From Amycolatopsis sp. cg9 (GTDB lineage Bacteria; Actinomycetota; Actinomycetes; Mycobacteriales; Pseudonocardiaceae), in NCBI RefSeq assembly GCF_041346945.1, contig NZ_CP166850.1, positions 3,720,001 through 3,784,000 on the forward strand: 64,000 bases of DNA. The letters run 5' to 3'. Within the stretch, counting starts at the first letter, position 1. Each line of letters begins with the position of its first letter. Of this stretch, positions 16,026 through 23,889 are shown in pieces. The notes beneath the pieces were generated by a model. It was not told where the DNA came from, did no database searches, and was given only the letters and a program-made list of their open reading frames with translations. Made by a program: the position numbers and the translations under genes.

Positions 16026-17017
16026 CCTCCACCGCCCTGCCCCTGCACACCGACGGTTCCCCGTCCGCGCCGAGCAAGGCGCGGGCGGGGGCCCGCCGGG
16101 CCAAGCGCCGCCGGACCGTCTTCTTCTTCATGGCACCGGCGTTCCTCGGGTTCCTGATCTTCTTCGGCTACCCGCTGATCGCGACGGTCTACTACTCCTT
16201 CACCCGGTACGACCTGATCAACGCGCCGGTGTTCATCGGCTTCGACAACTACGTCCGGATGTTCACCACCGAGCCGCTGGTCGGCACGGCCGCGTACAAC
16301 ACGCTGTGGCTGGTGGTCATCCTGACGGTCTGCCGGGTGGTGTTCTCCCTCGGCGTCGCGTCGGTGATCTCGCGGCTCAAGTCCGGCGTCGGCCTGGTCC
16401 GGACGCTCTGCTACCTGCCGACGCTCGCCCCGCCCGCGGCGGCGACGCTGGCCTTCGTCTTCGTGTTCAACCCGGAGTTCGGCCCGGTCAACCGGTTCCT
16501 GCGGCTCGTCGGCATCGACGGCGGGCTGTGGTTCAACAGCCCGGAGATGTCGAAGCCCGCGCTGACGCTGCTGGCGCTGTGGGGTTCCGGCGAGCTGATG
16601 ATCATCATCCTGGCCGCGCTGCTGGACGTCCCGACCGAGCAGTACGAGGCGGCGGAGCTCGACGGAGCCGGCCCGATCCGCCGGTTCTGGCACGTCACGC
16701 TGCCGTCGATCTCGCCGGTGCTGCTCTTCGGCGTGGTCAACTCGATCATCTACGCCCTGCAGTTCTTCACCCAGGCGATCGTGGCGGCGTCCGCGAGCGC
16801 GGGCACCGCCGACGTCGCCGGCAACTCGAAGCTCATCGGGGCACCGCAGAACTCGACGCTGACCTACCCGATCTGGCTCTACGTGCAGGGTTTCCGCTAC
16901 TTCAACATGGGCTACGCGGCCGCGATGGCCGTGCTGCTGTTCATCGTGAGCGCGGCCTTCACCTGGATCTTGGTCCGCCAGCTGCGGAAGTCCCAGCACC
17001 AGGAGGAGGGCGCATGA
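16022..17017 (+). CDS. Sugar ABC transporter permease, MalF/UgpA type
   Basis: The 331-residue inner-membrane protein has a basic N-terminus (ARRAKRRR), about six helices, and the permease EAA loop near residues 213-235 (EAAELDGAGPIRRFWHVTLP), the site that contacts the ATPase. It forms the transport channel with the next permease. It overlaps the binding protein gene by ATGA. No ATP-binding subunit is encoded in this operon, so a shared MsiK-type ATPase elsewhere in the genome probably energises it, as is common in actinobacteria. Confidence 0.93.
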   Translation: MTSTALPLHTDGSPSAPSKARAGARRAKRRRTVFFFMAPAFLGFLIFFGYPLIATVYYSFTRYDLINAPVFIGFDNYVRMFTTEPLVGTAAYNTLWLVVILTVCRVVFSLGVASVISRLKSGVGLVRTLCYLPTLAPPAAATLAFVFVFNPEFGPVNRFLRLVGIDGGLWFNSPEMSKPALTLLALWGSGELMIIILAALLDVPTEQYEAAELDGAGPIRRFWHVTLPSISPVLLFGVVNSIIYALQFFTQAIVAASASAGTADVAGNSKLIGAPQNSTLTYPIWLYVQGFRYFNMGYAAAMAVLLFIVSAAFTWILVRQLRKSQHQEEGA

Positions 17018-17904
17018 CCGCGTTGGCCGAAGCGCCGCAGCGCGAAGCGGGCGTACCGCCGAAGGTGAAGTTCAAGCGGCAGTGGGACAAGCGGCTGTCG
17101 TTCATCGCCCTGCACTCGGTCGGCATCGCCATGGGCGTGATCTTCATGCTGCCGATCCTGTTCGTCTTCCTCACTTCGGTGATGAAGAGCGACCAGGCCA
17201 TGACTGCGAGCCTGTGGCCGACCGAATGGCACTTCGAGAACTTCGTCGAGGTGTTCCAGAAGGCGCCGCTGCTGTCGTACTTCGGCAACAGCCTGCTGTA
17301 CTCGGCGGTGGCGACGGCGGGCGCGCTGCTTTCCGCGATCCCGGCCGCCTACGGGCTTTCGAAGCTGCGGTGGCGCGGGCAGAACCTGTTCTTCATGCTG
17401 ACCGTGGCCGCGATGCTGCTGCCGCCGCAGGTCACCATCGTGCCGCTGTACGACCTGTGGGTGCGGATGGGCCTCACCGGCACGCTGGTTCCGCTGATCG
17501 TGCCGTACTTCTTCTTCGACGCGTTCTCGATCTTCCTGCTCCGCCAGTTCTTCCTCACCATTCCGAAGGACTACATCGAGGCGGCGAAGATCGACGGCTG
17601 CAACGAGTTCCAGGCGATGTACCGGGTGCTGATCCCGATGGCGAAGCCCGGGATCGCGGCCACCGCGATGTTCTGCTTCCTGTTCACCTGGAACGACTAC
17701 TTCGGGCCGCTGCTCTACACCGGCGAAAACCGCGACCACTGGCCGCTTTCGCTGGCGATCGCCTCCTTCCGCGGCATGCACCACGTCGAGTGGAACCTGA
17801 CGATGGCCGCCACGGCCCTCATCATGGCGCCGGTCATCGTGCTGTTCATCTTCGCCCAGAAGTCGTTCGTCAAGGGCATCACATTCACGGGAGTCAAGGG
17901 ATGA
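17014..17904 (+). CDS. Sugar ABC transporter permease, MalG type
   Basis: The 296-residue protein has about six helices and an EAA loop near residues 190-210 (EAAKIDGCNEFQAMYRVLIP). It is the second half of the heterodimeric permease. It begins inside the end of the previous gene (ATGA overlap) behind a strong AGGAGGAGGG ribosome site, and ends with an ATGA overlap into the GH4 gene, so production of importer and phosphoglycosidase is translationally linked. Confidence 0.93.
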   Translation: MTALAEAPQREAGVPPKVKFKRQWDKRLSFIALHSVGIAMGVIFMLPILFVFLTSVMKSDQAMTASLWPTEWHFENFVEVFQKAPLLSYFGNSLLYSAVATAGALLSAIPAAYGLSKLRWRGQNLFFMLTVAAMLLPPQVTIVPLYDLWVRMGLTGTLVPLIVPYFFFDAFSIFLLRQFFLTIPKDYIEAAKIDGCNEFQAMYRVLIPMAKPGIAATAMFCFLFTWNDYFGPLLYTGENRDHWPLSLAIASFRGMHHVEWNLTMAATALIMAPVIVLFIFAQKSFVKGITFTGVKG

Positions 17905-19166
17905 AGCTGGCAGTCGTCGGTGGCGGGTCCACCTACACGCCGGAGCTGATCGACGGGATCGCCGGCCGCCGGTCCACTTTGGACGTCGACGAGATCGTGC
18001 TGGTCGACCCGGATGCCTACCGCGTCGAGGCCGTCGGCGGGTTCAGCCAACGTCTGCTGTCGCACGCCGGGCACCCGGCGCGGGTGCGGACCACGCAGTC
18101 GCTGGAAGAAGGCGTCGACGGCGCGTCCGCGGTGCTGATCCAGCTGCGGGTCGGCGGGCAGCGGGCGCGGCGCTCGGACGAGACGTTCCCGCACGCCTGC
18201 GGCTGCGTCGGGCAGGAGACGACCGGCGCGGGCGGCCTCGCGAAGGCGCTGCGCACGGTCCCGGTGGTGCTCGACATCGCCGACCGCGTGCGCAAGATCG
18301 CCGGCGACGACACGTGGATCGTCAACTTCACGAACCCGGTCGGCATCGTCACGCGCGCCCTGCTCAACGAAGGGCATCGCGCGGTCGGGCTGTGCAACGT
18401 CGCGATCAACCTGCAGCGCCAGTTCGGCAAGCTGCTCGGGGTGGGCGCGGACGACGTCCAGCTCGTCCACACCGGACTGAACCACCTGAGCTGGGAGCGC
18501 GGCGCGCTCGTCGACGGCGTCGACCGGCTGCCCGAACTGCTCGACCACCACTTGGACTACCTGTCCAACGAAGTCAGCGTGCCGGAGAAGTGGCTGCGGC
18601 GCATGAACGTCGTGCCGTCGTACTACCTGAAGTACTTCTACGCGCACGACGAGCAGGTCACCAAGCAGCGCACCGAGCGCCCGCGCGCCGACGTCGTGTC
18701 CGACGTCGAGGAAGAGCTGCTGAAGATCTACCTCGACCCGGAGCGGAACACGAAGCCGGAGTCGCTGGAGAAGCGCGGCGGGGCGTACTACTCCGAGGCC
18801 GCGGTGCAGCTGGTGCACGCGCTGACCGCGGGTGGACCGGCCGAGGAGCACGTGGTGAACGTCCGCAACGACGGCACGTTCCCGTTCCTGCCGGACGACG
18901 CCGTCATCGAGGCTAGGTCCACTGTGGACTCGAAGGGTGCGACCCCGATCGCGCAACCGGCGGTCGAGCCGAACTTCTCGGGCTTGATTTCGGCGACGAC
19001 GGCGTACGAGTTCCTCGCGCTGGAGGCGGCGTTGAAGGGCGGCCGGGACCGCGTCGCGGACGCGCTGCTGGCGCACCCGCTGGTCGGCCAGTACTCGAAG
19101 GCCGACACGCTGGCCGATTCGCTGGTGCAGATCAACCGCGAGTACCTGCCCTGGGCGCGCGGATGA
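17901..19166 (+). CDS. GH4 glycosidase, 6-phospho-beta-glucosidase-like
   Basis: The 421-residue protein has the GH4 NAD-binding start (VVGGGSTYTPELIDGI) and the family-specific stretches QLRVGGQRARRSDE, VNFTNPVGIVT, LCNVA and HTGLNHLSW. The Cys in LCNVA and the His in GLNHL match the Mn-binding ligands of GH4 enzymes, and the pattern fits the 6-phospho-beta-glucosidase branch. These enzymes use NAD+ and Mn2+ in a redox-elimination mechanism and need a 6-phosphorylated disaccharide. Import here is by ABC transporter, which delivers unphosphorylated sugar, so the co-transcribed kinase may make the substrate. The exact sugar is not determined. Confidence 0.9.
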   Translation: MKLAVVGGGSTYTPELIDGIAGRRSTLDVDEIVLVDPDAYRVEAVGGFSQRLLSHAGHPARVRTTQSLEEGVDGASAVLIQLRVGGQRARRSDETFPHACGCVGQETTGAGGLAKALRTVPVVLDIADRVRKIAGDDTWIVNFTNPVGIVTRALLNEGHRAVGLCNVAINLQRQFGKLLGVGADDVQLVHTGLNHLSWERGALVDGVDRLPELLDHHLDYLSNEVSVPEKWLRRMNVVPSYYLKYFYAHDEQVTKQRTERPRADVVSDVEEELLKIYLDPERNTKPESLEKRGGAYYSEAAVQLVHALTAGGPAEEHVVNVRNDGTFPFLPDDAVIEARSTVDSKGATPIAQPAVEPNFSGLISATTAYEFLALEAALKGGRDRVADALLAHPLVGQYSKADTLADSLVQINREYLPWARG

Positions 19167-20131
19167 GGCCCGCTGTCATCGCGATCGACGGCGGCAACAG
19201 CAAGACCGAGGTCCTCGTGATCTCGGAAGACGGCGTCGTGCTGGGGAAGTCGCGCGGCCCCGGCGCGTCGCCGCAGAACGTCGGCGTCGCGGCGTGCGTC
19301 ACGGCGCTGGAAGGCCTGGTCCTGGCGGCGTACCCGGACTTCGGCGAGAAGCCCTTCGCGGTCCACACGTCCGCGTACCTCGCCGGGCTGGACTTCCCGC
19401 GTGAAGAAGAAGCACTGCACGCGGCGCTGTCCGCGCGCGGCTGGAGCGACACCCTGACCGTCGGCAACGACACCCTCGCGCTGCTGCGGGCGGGCAGCGC
19501 GGGGGTGGGTGTCGCGGTGGTGTGCGGGGCCGGGATCAACGGCGCCGGCGTCGGCCCGGACGGCCGCGTCCACCGCTTTCCCGCGCTGGGCAAGATCTCC
19601 GGCGACTGGGGCGGCGGCTACCGGCTCGGCGAAGAGGCCCTGTGGTGGGCGGTCCGCGCCGAGGACGGCCGCGGCCCGCGGACCGCGCTGAGGCCGGCGG
19701 TGGCGGCGTACTTCGGGAAGCCGACGCTGCTGGACGTCGTGCAGGGCCTGCACTTCGAGGAGATCGACGCGGCCTCGATCCACGGCCTGTGCCCGCTGCT
19801 GTTCGAGGTGGCCGCGGCCGGTGACGAGGTCGCGCAGGACATCGTGACCCGGTTCGTCGAGGAGGTCAGCGTGTTCGCCGCGGTGATCCTGCGCGAGCTG
19901 GACCTGACCGGGGAGGCCCCGGAGATCGTCCTCGGCGGCGGCGTGCTGACCGGGATCGGCGCACCGGTGATCGCGGAGATCGAGAAGCGGTGCCTGAAGG
20001 TGGCGCCGCGCGCGGTGGTCCGCGTCGTCGACGTGAACCCCGTGGTCGGGGCGGCGTTGTTCGGACTCGACACGCTCGGTGCGCCGGAGGCCGCGAAGAC
20101 GGCCTTGAAGGCGGCGACCCAGCGCGTCTGA
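19163..20131 (+). CDS. BadF/BadG-type sugar kinase (N-acetylglucosamine-kinase-like)
   Basis: The 322-residue protein has the ASKHA fold of the BadF/BadG/BcrA/BcrD family: IAIDGGNSKTEVLV (phosphate-1 loop) at 4-17, GNDTLALLRAG near 100, VCGAGINGAGV near 115-125, GDWGGGYRLGEEAL near 147-160, and LGGGVLTG near 257. Characterised relatives phosphorylate N-acetylglucosamine or related hexosamines. It overlaps the GH4 gene by ATGA and ends the operon. Within this pathway it may phosphorylate the imported disaccharide (feeding GH4) or the released monosaccharide. The first possibility would explain why a phosphoglycosidase is paired with an ABC importer. Confidence 0.85.
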   Translation: MRPAVIAIDGGNSKTEVLVISEDGVVLGKSRGPGASPQNVGVAACVTALEGLVLAAYPDFGEKPFAVHTSAYLAGLDFPREEEALHAALSARGWSDTLTVGNDTLALLRAGSAGVGVAVVCGAGINGAGVGPDGRVHRFPALGKISGDWGGGYRLGEEALWWAVRAEDGRGPRTALRPAVAAYFGKPTLLDVVQGLHFEEIDAASIHGLCPLLFEVAAAGDEVAQDIVTRFVEEVSVFAAVILRELDLTGEAPEIVLGGGVLTGIGAPVIAEIEKRCLKVAPRAVVRVVDVNPVVGAALFGLDTLGAPEAAKTALKAATQRV

Positions 20132-20136
20132 AGACC

Positions 20137-20180
20137 CTGGCGGGACCTGTCTCGAAGCGGCGCGAGACAGGTCCCGCCAG
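20137..20180. terminator. Bidirectional terminator, perfect 18-bp stem
   Basis: The arms 20137-20154 and 20163-20180 (CTGGCGGGACCTGTCTCG and its reverse complement) are perfect around an eight-base loop. The hairpin fills almost the whole gap between the sugar kinase and the convergent SRPBCC gene, so it probably stops transcription from both sides. Confidence 0.85.
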
Positions 20181-20185
20181 ACCCC

Positions 20186-20695
20186 TTACGGCGCCGGGAC
20201 CAGGATCTCGCCGGTCTCCAGCAGCGACTTGAGGTCGGAGAGCACCCAGGCCCAGCCGCCGCCGGCGTTCTCGCCCGGCCCGGCGTCGACGTCTTCCAGC
20301 TGCCCGCTGACGAGCGCGGCGGTGTTCGGCGCGCCGGTGAGGTCGTGGGTGATGGTGAGTCTGGTCCCGGCGGTCTTGGTTTCTTCGATGTCGTAGGTGA
20401 GCGTCGTGTAGGGCTCGGCGGCGACTTCGGGACCCATCAGCAGTTTCCAGGTGATGACGAGCTTGCGTGGCGGGTCGACCTCGAGGATTTCGCCGTCGAC
20501 CAGGTCACCGGTGAACCCGGCGTCGATGAACGCCTGCGTCGGGCGGGTCCGGTGCTTGCCGCCGGCCTCGAGGTCGAAGTCGGCGAGGCCGGTGTAGCCG
20601 TACTTCTGCGTCCACTCGGGCTTGGTGATGGCCTCCCAGATGCGCTCCGGGGTGGCCTTGATGTAGACGCGGTGGACTTGCACGGTGTTCGTCAT
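20186..20695 (-). CDS. SRPBCC/AHSA1-domain protein
   Basis: The 169-residue protein matches the AHSA1-like START/Bet v1 (SRPBCC) superfamily: VHRVYIKATPERIWEAITKP at the N-terminus, DLEAGGKHRT, GEILEVDPPRKLVITW, TRLTITHDLTG, then the C-terminal helix ending in LETGEILVP. The fold forms a hydrophobic pocket; no ligand is known for this group. It overlaps the ArsR gene by ATGA. Pairs of an ArsR repressor and an SRPBCC protein are common in actinobacteria, suggesting the SRPBCC protein responds to the same small molecule or stress as the repressor. The overlap fixes the start at 20695. Confidence 0.88.
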   Translation of the reverse strand: MTNTVQVHRVYIKATPERIWEAITKPEWTQKYGYTGLADFDLEAGGKHRTRPTQAFIDAGFTGDLVDGEILEVDPPRKLVITWKLLMGPEVAAEPYTTLTYDIEETKTAGTRLTITHDLTGAPNTAALVSGQLEDVDAGPGENAGGGWAWVLSDLKSLLETGEILVPAP

Positions 20696-21012
20696 GGGTC
20701 TTCGCCTTCCAGTTCGTTCTTGAGGTCGAGCAGCGCGGTGACCTGGCGCTCGGTGTACTTGTCGATCCACCGGTCGTGGATCTGCCGGATCGGCACCGGG
20801 TTGAGGAAGTGCCGCTTCTCGCGGCCGTCCTTCCGCGTGACGACGAGTCCGGCTTCTTCCAGCAGCTTCAGGTGCTTCATGACGCCGAAGCGGGTCATCT
20901 CGACCTGGGTCTCCAGCTCGGTGAGCGTGCGGCCGTCACGCTCGAAGAGCAGGTCGAGCAGGAACCGGCGGGTCGGATCCGCCAGCGCCTTGAACACCAG
21001 GTCGTCGTGCAC
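20692..21012 (-). CDS. ArsR-family transcriptional repressor
   Basis: The 106-residue protein is a compact winged helix-turn-helix: FKALADPTRRFLLDLL, TELETQVEMTRFGVMKHLKLLEEAGLV (recognition helix about 33-52), then the wing with RKDGREKRHFLNP. No metal-binding Cys pair of the ArsR/SmtB type is visible, so it belongs to the non-metal branch that partners SRPBCC proteins. I chose the GTG at 21012 because it lies exactly six bases after a strong -10, predicting leaderless translation. An upstream ATG at 21048 would place the -10 and operator inside the gene. It probably represses its own operon. Confidence 0.88.
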   Translation of the reverse strand: MHDDLVFKALADPTRRFLLDLLFERDGRTLTELETQVEMTRFGVMKHLKLLEEAGLVVTRKDGREKRHFLNPVPIRQIHDRWIDKYTERQVTALLDLKNELEGEDP

Positions 21013-21018
21013 GCCCTC

Positions 21019-21048
21019 AAGATAGGTGACCAAAAGGTCACATGTCAA
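21019..21048 (-). promoter_or_regulatory. arsR promoter with palindromic operator between -35 and -10
   Basis: Reading the minus strand, TTGACA (21048-21043) and TATCTT (21024-21019) are 18 bases apart. The spacer is filled by a perfect palindrome with arms GTGACC and GGTCAC around four A/T bases (21026-21041). Repressor bound there would sit between the two promoter elements and exclude polymerase. The -10 is followed by six bases and the GTG start. Confidence 0.8.
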
Positions 21049-21049
21049 C

Positions 21050-21113
21050 GCCGCACTTTCACGTGAAAGTGATCTGGAGGCTCCTCCGGATCACTTTCAC
21101 GTGAAAGTGCGGC
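21050..21113. terminator. Perfect 25-bp stem made of nested palindromes
   Basis: The arms 21050-21074 and 21089-21113 are exact reverse complements around a 14-base loop. Each arm also contains the self-complementary 18-mer CACTTTCACGTGAAAGTG, so each could fold alone or both together. It lies directly after the gluconate permease stop codon and directly before the arsR -35, so it probably ends the permease transcript; regulator binding to the two CACGTG-centred palindromes is also possible. Confidence 0.75.
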
Positions 21114-22478
21114 TTAGACCAGGAGTGACAGCGGCAGGATCAGGGCGATCGCGACCACCGAGATCAGGGTCTCCATCACCGACCAGCTCTTCAGGGTCTG
21201 GCCCACTGAGAGGCCGAAGTACTCCTTGACCAGCCAGAACCCGGCGTCGTTGACGTGCGAGAAGAACAGCGAACCGGCGCCGATCGCCAGGACCAGCAGC
21301 GCGCTCTGCGACGGGTCCATCCCCGCCGCCAGCGGGGCCACGATGCCCGCCGCCGAGACCGTCGCCACCGTGGCCGAGCCGGTGGCCAGGCGGATCGCCA
21401 CCGCCACCAGCCAGCCGAGCAGGAGCGGGGAGAGGTTCGCGTCCTTGGCCAGGCCGGTGATGACGTCGCCGACGCCGGCGTCGACCAGGGTCTGCTTGAA
21501 GCCGCCGCCCGCGCCGACGATGAGGATGATGCCCGCGATCGGGCCGAGCGAGTCACCGACCACAGTGGACAGCTTGTCCCGGCCCAGCCCGGCCGGGCGC
21601 CCGAGCAGCACCATGCCGACCAGGACCGCCGCGAGCAGCGCGATCAGCGGGTCGCCGACGAAGTCCAGGATCTTGCGGGCCTGGCTGTCCTTGGCCAGCA
21701 GGATGTCGGAGAGCGCTTTCGCCAGCATGAGCACGACGGGCAGCAGCACCGTCGTGAGCGTGGCGGCGAAGCTCGGGCGCGGCTTGTCCGTCTCGGCGCG
21801 CTCCGGGACGAGCCGCTCGGGGGCGACGGCGTCCGGCACCAGCCGTGCGGCGAGGCGGCCGAACAGCGGGCCCGCGACGACCAGCGTCGGGATGCCGACG
21901 AGCAGGCCGAACGCCAGTGTGATCCCGACGTTCGCGTTCAGCGCGCCCGCCGCGGCGAGCGGACCCGGGTGCGGCGGGACGAGCCCGTGCAGCACCGAAA
22001 GCCCGGCCACCGCCGGAATCCCCAGCAGCATCAACGGTTTCCCGGTGCGCTTGACCGCCAGCAGCACCACCGGGATCAGCATGACGAGGCCGATCTCGAA
22101 GAACATCGGCAGCCCGATCAGCGCGGCGACGAGCGCCATCGCCCACGGCAGGCTCTTGTCGCGGGCCTTGCCGAGCACGGTGTCGACGATCTGGTCGGCG
22201 CCGCCCGAATCGGCCAGCAGCTTGCCGAGCATCGCGCCGAGGGCGATCAGGATGCCGACCGACGCGACCGTGCTGCCGACGCCGTTCGTGAAGCTCTTGA
22301 GCAGCTTGTCGACCGGCATCCCGGCGGTCAGCCCGAGCACGAGCGAACCGAGCACCAGCGACAGGAACGGGTGCAGCTTCACCTTGGTGATCAGCACGAC
22401 GATGACGGCGATCGCGACGACGGTCGCGATGATCAGGCGGGAGTCGTGGCCGGTCCAGGCGGCGGCGAGGGTGGTCAT
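21114..22478 (-). CDS. gntT: GntP-family gluconate:H+ symporter
   Basis: The 454-residue protein is almost entirely hydrophobic with about twelve helices and matches the GntP/gluconate permease family (start LIIATVVAIAVIVVLITKVKLHPF, then LGAMLGKLLADSGGA and VPPHPGPLAAAG). It imports gluconate or a related aldonate by proton symport. The start is fixed by an ATGA overlap with gluconokinase upstream. With the kinase it makes a complete route: uptake, phosphorylation to 6-phosphogluconate, entry to the pentose phosphate pathway. The symbol follows the pairing with gntK; a relative for another sugar acid is possible. Confidence 0.92.
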   Translation of the reverse strand: MTTLAAAWTGHDSRLIIATVVAIAVIVVLITKVKLHPFLSLVLGSLVLGLTAGMPVDKLLKSFTNGVGSTVASVGILIALGAMLGKLLADSGGADQIVDTVLGKARDKSLPWAMALVAALIGLPMFFEIGLVMLIPVVLLAVKRTGKPLMLLGIPAVAGLSVLHGLVPPHPGPLAAAGALNANVGITLAFGLLVGIPTLVVAGPLFGRLAARLVPDAVAPERLVPERAETDKPRPSFAATLTTVLLPVVLMLAKALSDILLAKDSQARKILDFVGDPLIALLAAVLVGMVLLGRPAGLGRDKLSTVVGDSLGPIAGIILIVGAGGGFKQTLVDAGVGDVITGLAKDANLSPLLLGWLVAVAIRLATGSATVATVSAAGIVAPLAAGMDPSQSALLVLAIGAGSLFFSHVNDAGFWLVKEYFGLSVGQTLKSWSVMETLISVVAIALILPLSLLV

Positions 22479-22969
22479 GAGCGCTCCCGGAAGGCGGTGA
22501 GGGCGGCGGCGGTGATGTCCGCGGGCGTGTCGCGGATGTCGAAGATCGCGCCGGGCTCGTCCGGCTCGAGCGCTTCGAGGTCGGCGAGCTGGGAGTCCAG
22601 CAGCGACACCGGCATGAAGTGGCCCGAGCGCGACTTCATGCGCTCGGCGAGGATCTCGCGATCGCCGTGCAGGTGGGCGAACCAGACGTTCCCGCCGGTC
22701 CGCAGGACGTCGCGGTACCGGCGCTTGAGCGCGGACGACGTCACGACGCCGCCGGCGGCCTGGTGCTCGCGGATCCAGTCGGCGATGGCCTCGAGCCAGG
22801 GGGCGCGGTCCTCGTCGGTCAACGGGTGCCCCGCGGTCATCTTGTCGATGTTGGCCTTCGGATGGAACGAGTCCGCTTCGGCGTACTCGACGTCCAGCGC
22901 GCCGGCCAGCGCCGTGCCGATCGTCGTCTTGCCGGAGCCCGACACCCCCATCACCACGATGACGGTCAT
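22475..22969 (-). CDS. gntK: Gluconokinase
   Basis: The 164-residue protein has the P-loop VVMGVSGSGKTT at about 4-15 and the gluconokinase pattern EADSFHPKANIDKM, GHPLTDEDRAPWL, CSALKRRYRD-type segment (here SSALKRRYRDVLR) and the C-terminal GHFMP region. It converts gluconate to 6-phosphogluconate with ATP. I chose the ATG at 22969, preceded by a GGAGGTG ribosome site, over an upstream in-frame extension that runs into the operator region. It is followed by an overlapping permease gene and is divergent from the GntR regulator. Confidence 0.95.
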   Translation of the reverse strand: MTVIVVMGVSGSGKTTIGTALAGALDVEYAEADSFHPKANIDKMTAGHPLTDEDRAPWLEAIADWIREHQAAGGVVTSSALKRRYRDVLRTGGNVWFAHLHGDREILAERMKSRSGHFMPVSLLDSQLADLEALEPDEPGAIFDIRDTPADITAAALTAFRERS

Positions 22970-23011
22970 CCGCACCTCCCACTTCGTTGTGCCCAGGTGA
23001 GTCAAACTCAA

Positions 23012-23043
23012 AAGTACTACTTATTCAAGATGAAGTACTACTT
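23012..23043. promoter_or_regulatory. Twin GntR operators between gntK and gntR
   Basis: Two identical perfect 11-bp palindromes, AAGTACTACTT, occupy 23012-23022 and 23033-23043. Their centres are 21 bases apart, two helical turns, so dimers would bind on the same DNA face. The right copy overlaps the expected -35 of gntR (whose -10, TAGGTT, is at 23060-23065); the left copy lies in the gntK promoter region. One regulator could therefore control both directions. Confidence 0.8.
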
Positions 23044-23072
23044 AATCGAGTCAGACGGCTAGGTTGGGCGCT

Positions 23073-23756
23073 GTGAGGCACGAGCAGGTACTGGACGCGC
23101 TGGGTGCGGCGATCGCGAACGGGACGCTGCCACCGGGCACCGTGGTGCGCTCCGAAGAGCTGCAAGAGCGCTTCGGCGCCTCGCGGACAGTGGCCCGCGA
23201 AGTCGTCCGGGTGCTGGAGACGATGCGGCTGACCAGCAGCAAGCGGCGGGTCGGGGTGATCGTGCGCGAGCCGGCGGAGTGGAACCACTACGACCCGCGC
23301 CTGATCCGCTGGCAGCTCGACGGCCCGGCCCGCCCGGCGGCGCTCGCCACCCTGAACGAGCTCCGCTCGGCGATCGAACCCTGCGCGGCGCGCTACGCGG
23401 CCCTGCGCGCGACGCCGGAGGAGCGCGGCCGGCTCGGCGCGCTGGGGGAGCGGCTGGCGCGCACGGCCCGCGCCCGCGACCTCCCGACGTTCCTCGAGTT
23501 CGACATCGCGTTCCACGACCTGCTGCTCAGCTCGTCGCGCAACCCGATGTTCGCGCAGCTGTCCGAGGTCGTCGCGGAGGTGCTCACCGGCCGGACCGGG
23601 CACGGCCTGATGCCCCCGGAACCGCAGCCCGAGGCGGTGGCGCTGCACCTGGAGGTGGCCGCGGCGGTGGCGGCCGGGGAGGCGGACCGGGCCGAGCGGG
23701 CGATGCGGGACATCGTCGTCCAGGCGCGCGAGGAGATCGCGGCGCTGGTCGAGTAG
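23073..23756 (+). CDS. gntR: GntR/FCD-family regulator of gluconate use
   Basis: The 227-residue protein has an N-terminal GntR winged helix (about 1-70; GTLPPGTVVRSEELQERFGAS, TVAREVVRVLETMRL) and an all-helical FCD ligand domain with the metal-binding Asp/His pattern (FDIAFHDLLL, then AVALHLEVAAAV). FCD regulators typically bind sugar acids such as gluconate and release DNA. I chose the GTG at 23073 because it follows the TAGGTT -10 by seven bases; an upstream in-frame TTG at 23064 would overlap that element. It is divergent from gntK and faces the twin operators. Confidence 0.9.
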   Translation: MRHEQVLDALGAAIANGTLPPGTVVRSEELQERFGASRTVAREVVRVLETMRLTSSKRRVGVIVREPAEWNHYDPRLIRWQLDGPARPAALATLNELRSAIEPCAARYAALRATPEERGRLGALGERLARTARARDLPTFLEFDIAFHDLLLSSSRNPMFAQLSEVVAEVLTGRTGHGLMPPEPQPEAVALHLEVAAAVAAGEADRAERAMRDIVVQAREEIAALVE

Positions 23757-23757
23757 T

Positions 23758-23806
23758 GCTGAAGGGGACTTTCCCGGCATCTGACGCGGGCAACGTCCCC
23801 TTCAGC
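23758..23806 (+). terminator. Hairpin after gntR
   Basis: Arms GCTGAAGGGGAC (23758-23769) and its exact reverse complement (23795-23806) enclose a 25-base loop that itself contains a weaker CCCG/CGGG pairing. It begins one base after the gntR stop. The bipartite shape, an outer stem plus an inner CCCG stem, suggests a mobile or repeated hairpin family rather than a simple terminator. Confidence 0.7.
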
Positions 23807-23889
23807 TCGGCCCGGGCACGCGGTGAGGCGGGTTCCGGGGTCGAGTAACCTCCTCGGGAACTGCAGTTTTCTTCCGCCGGGGGGCACGG

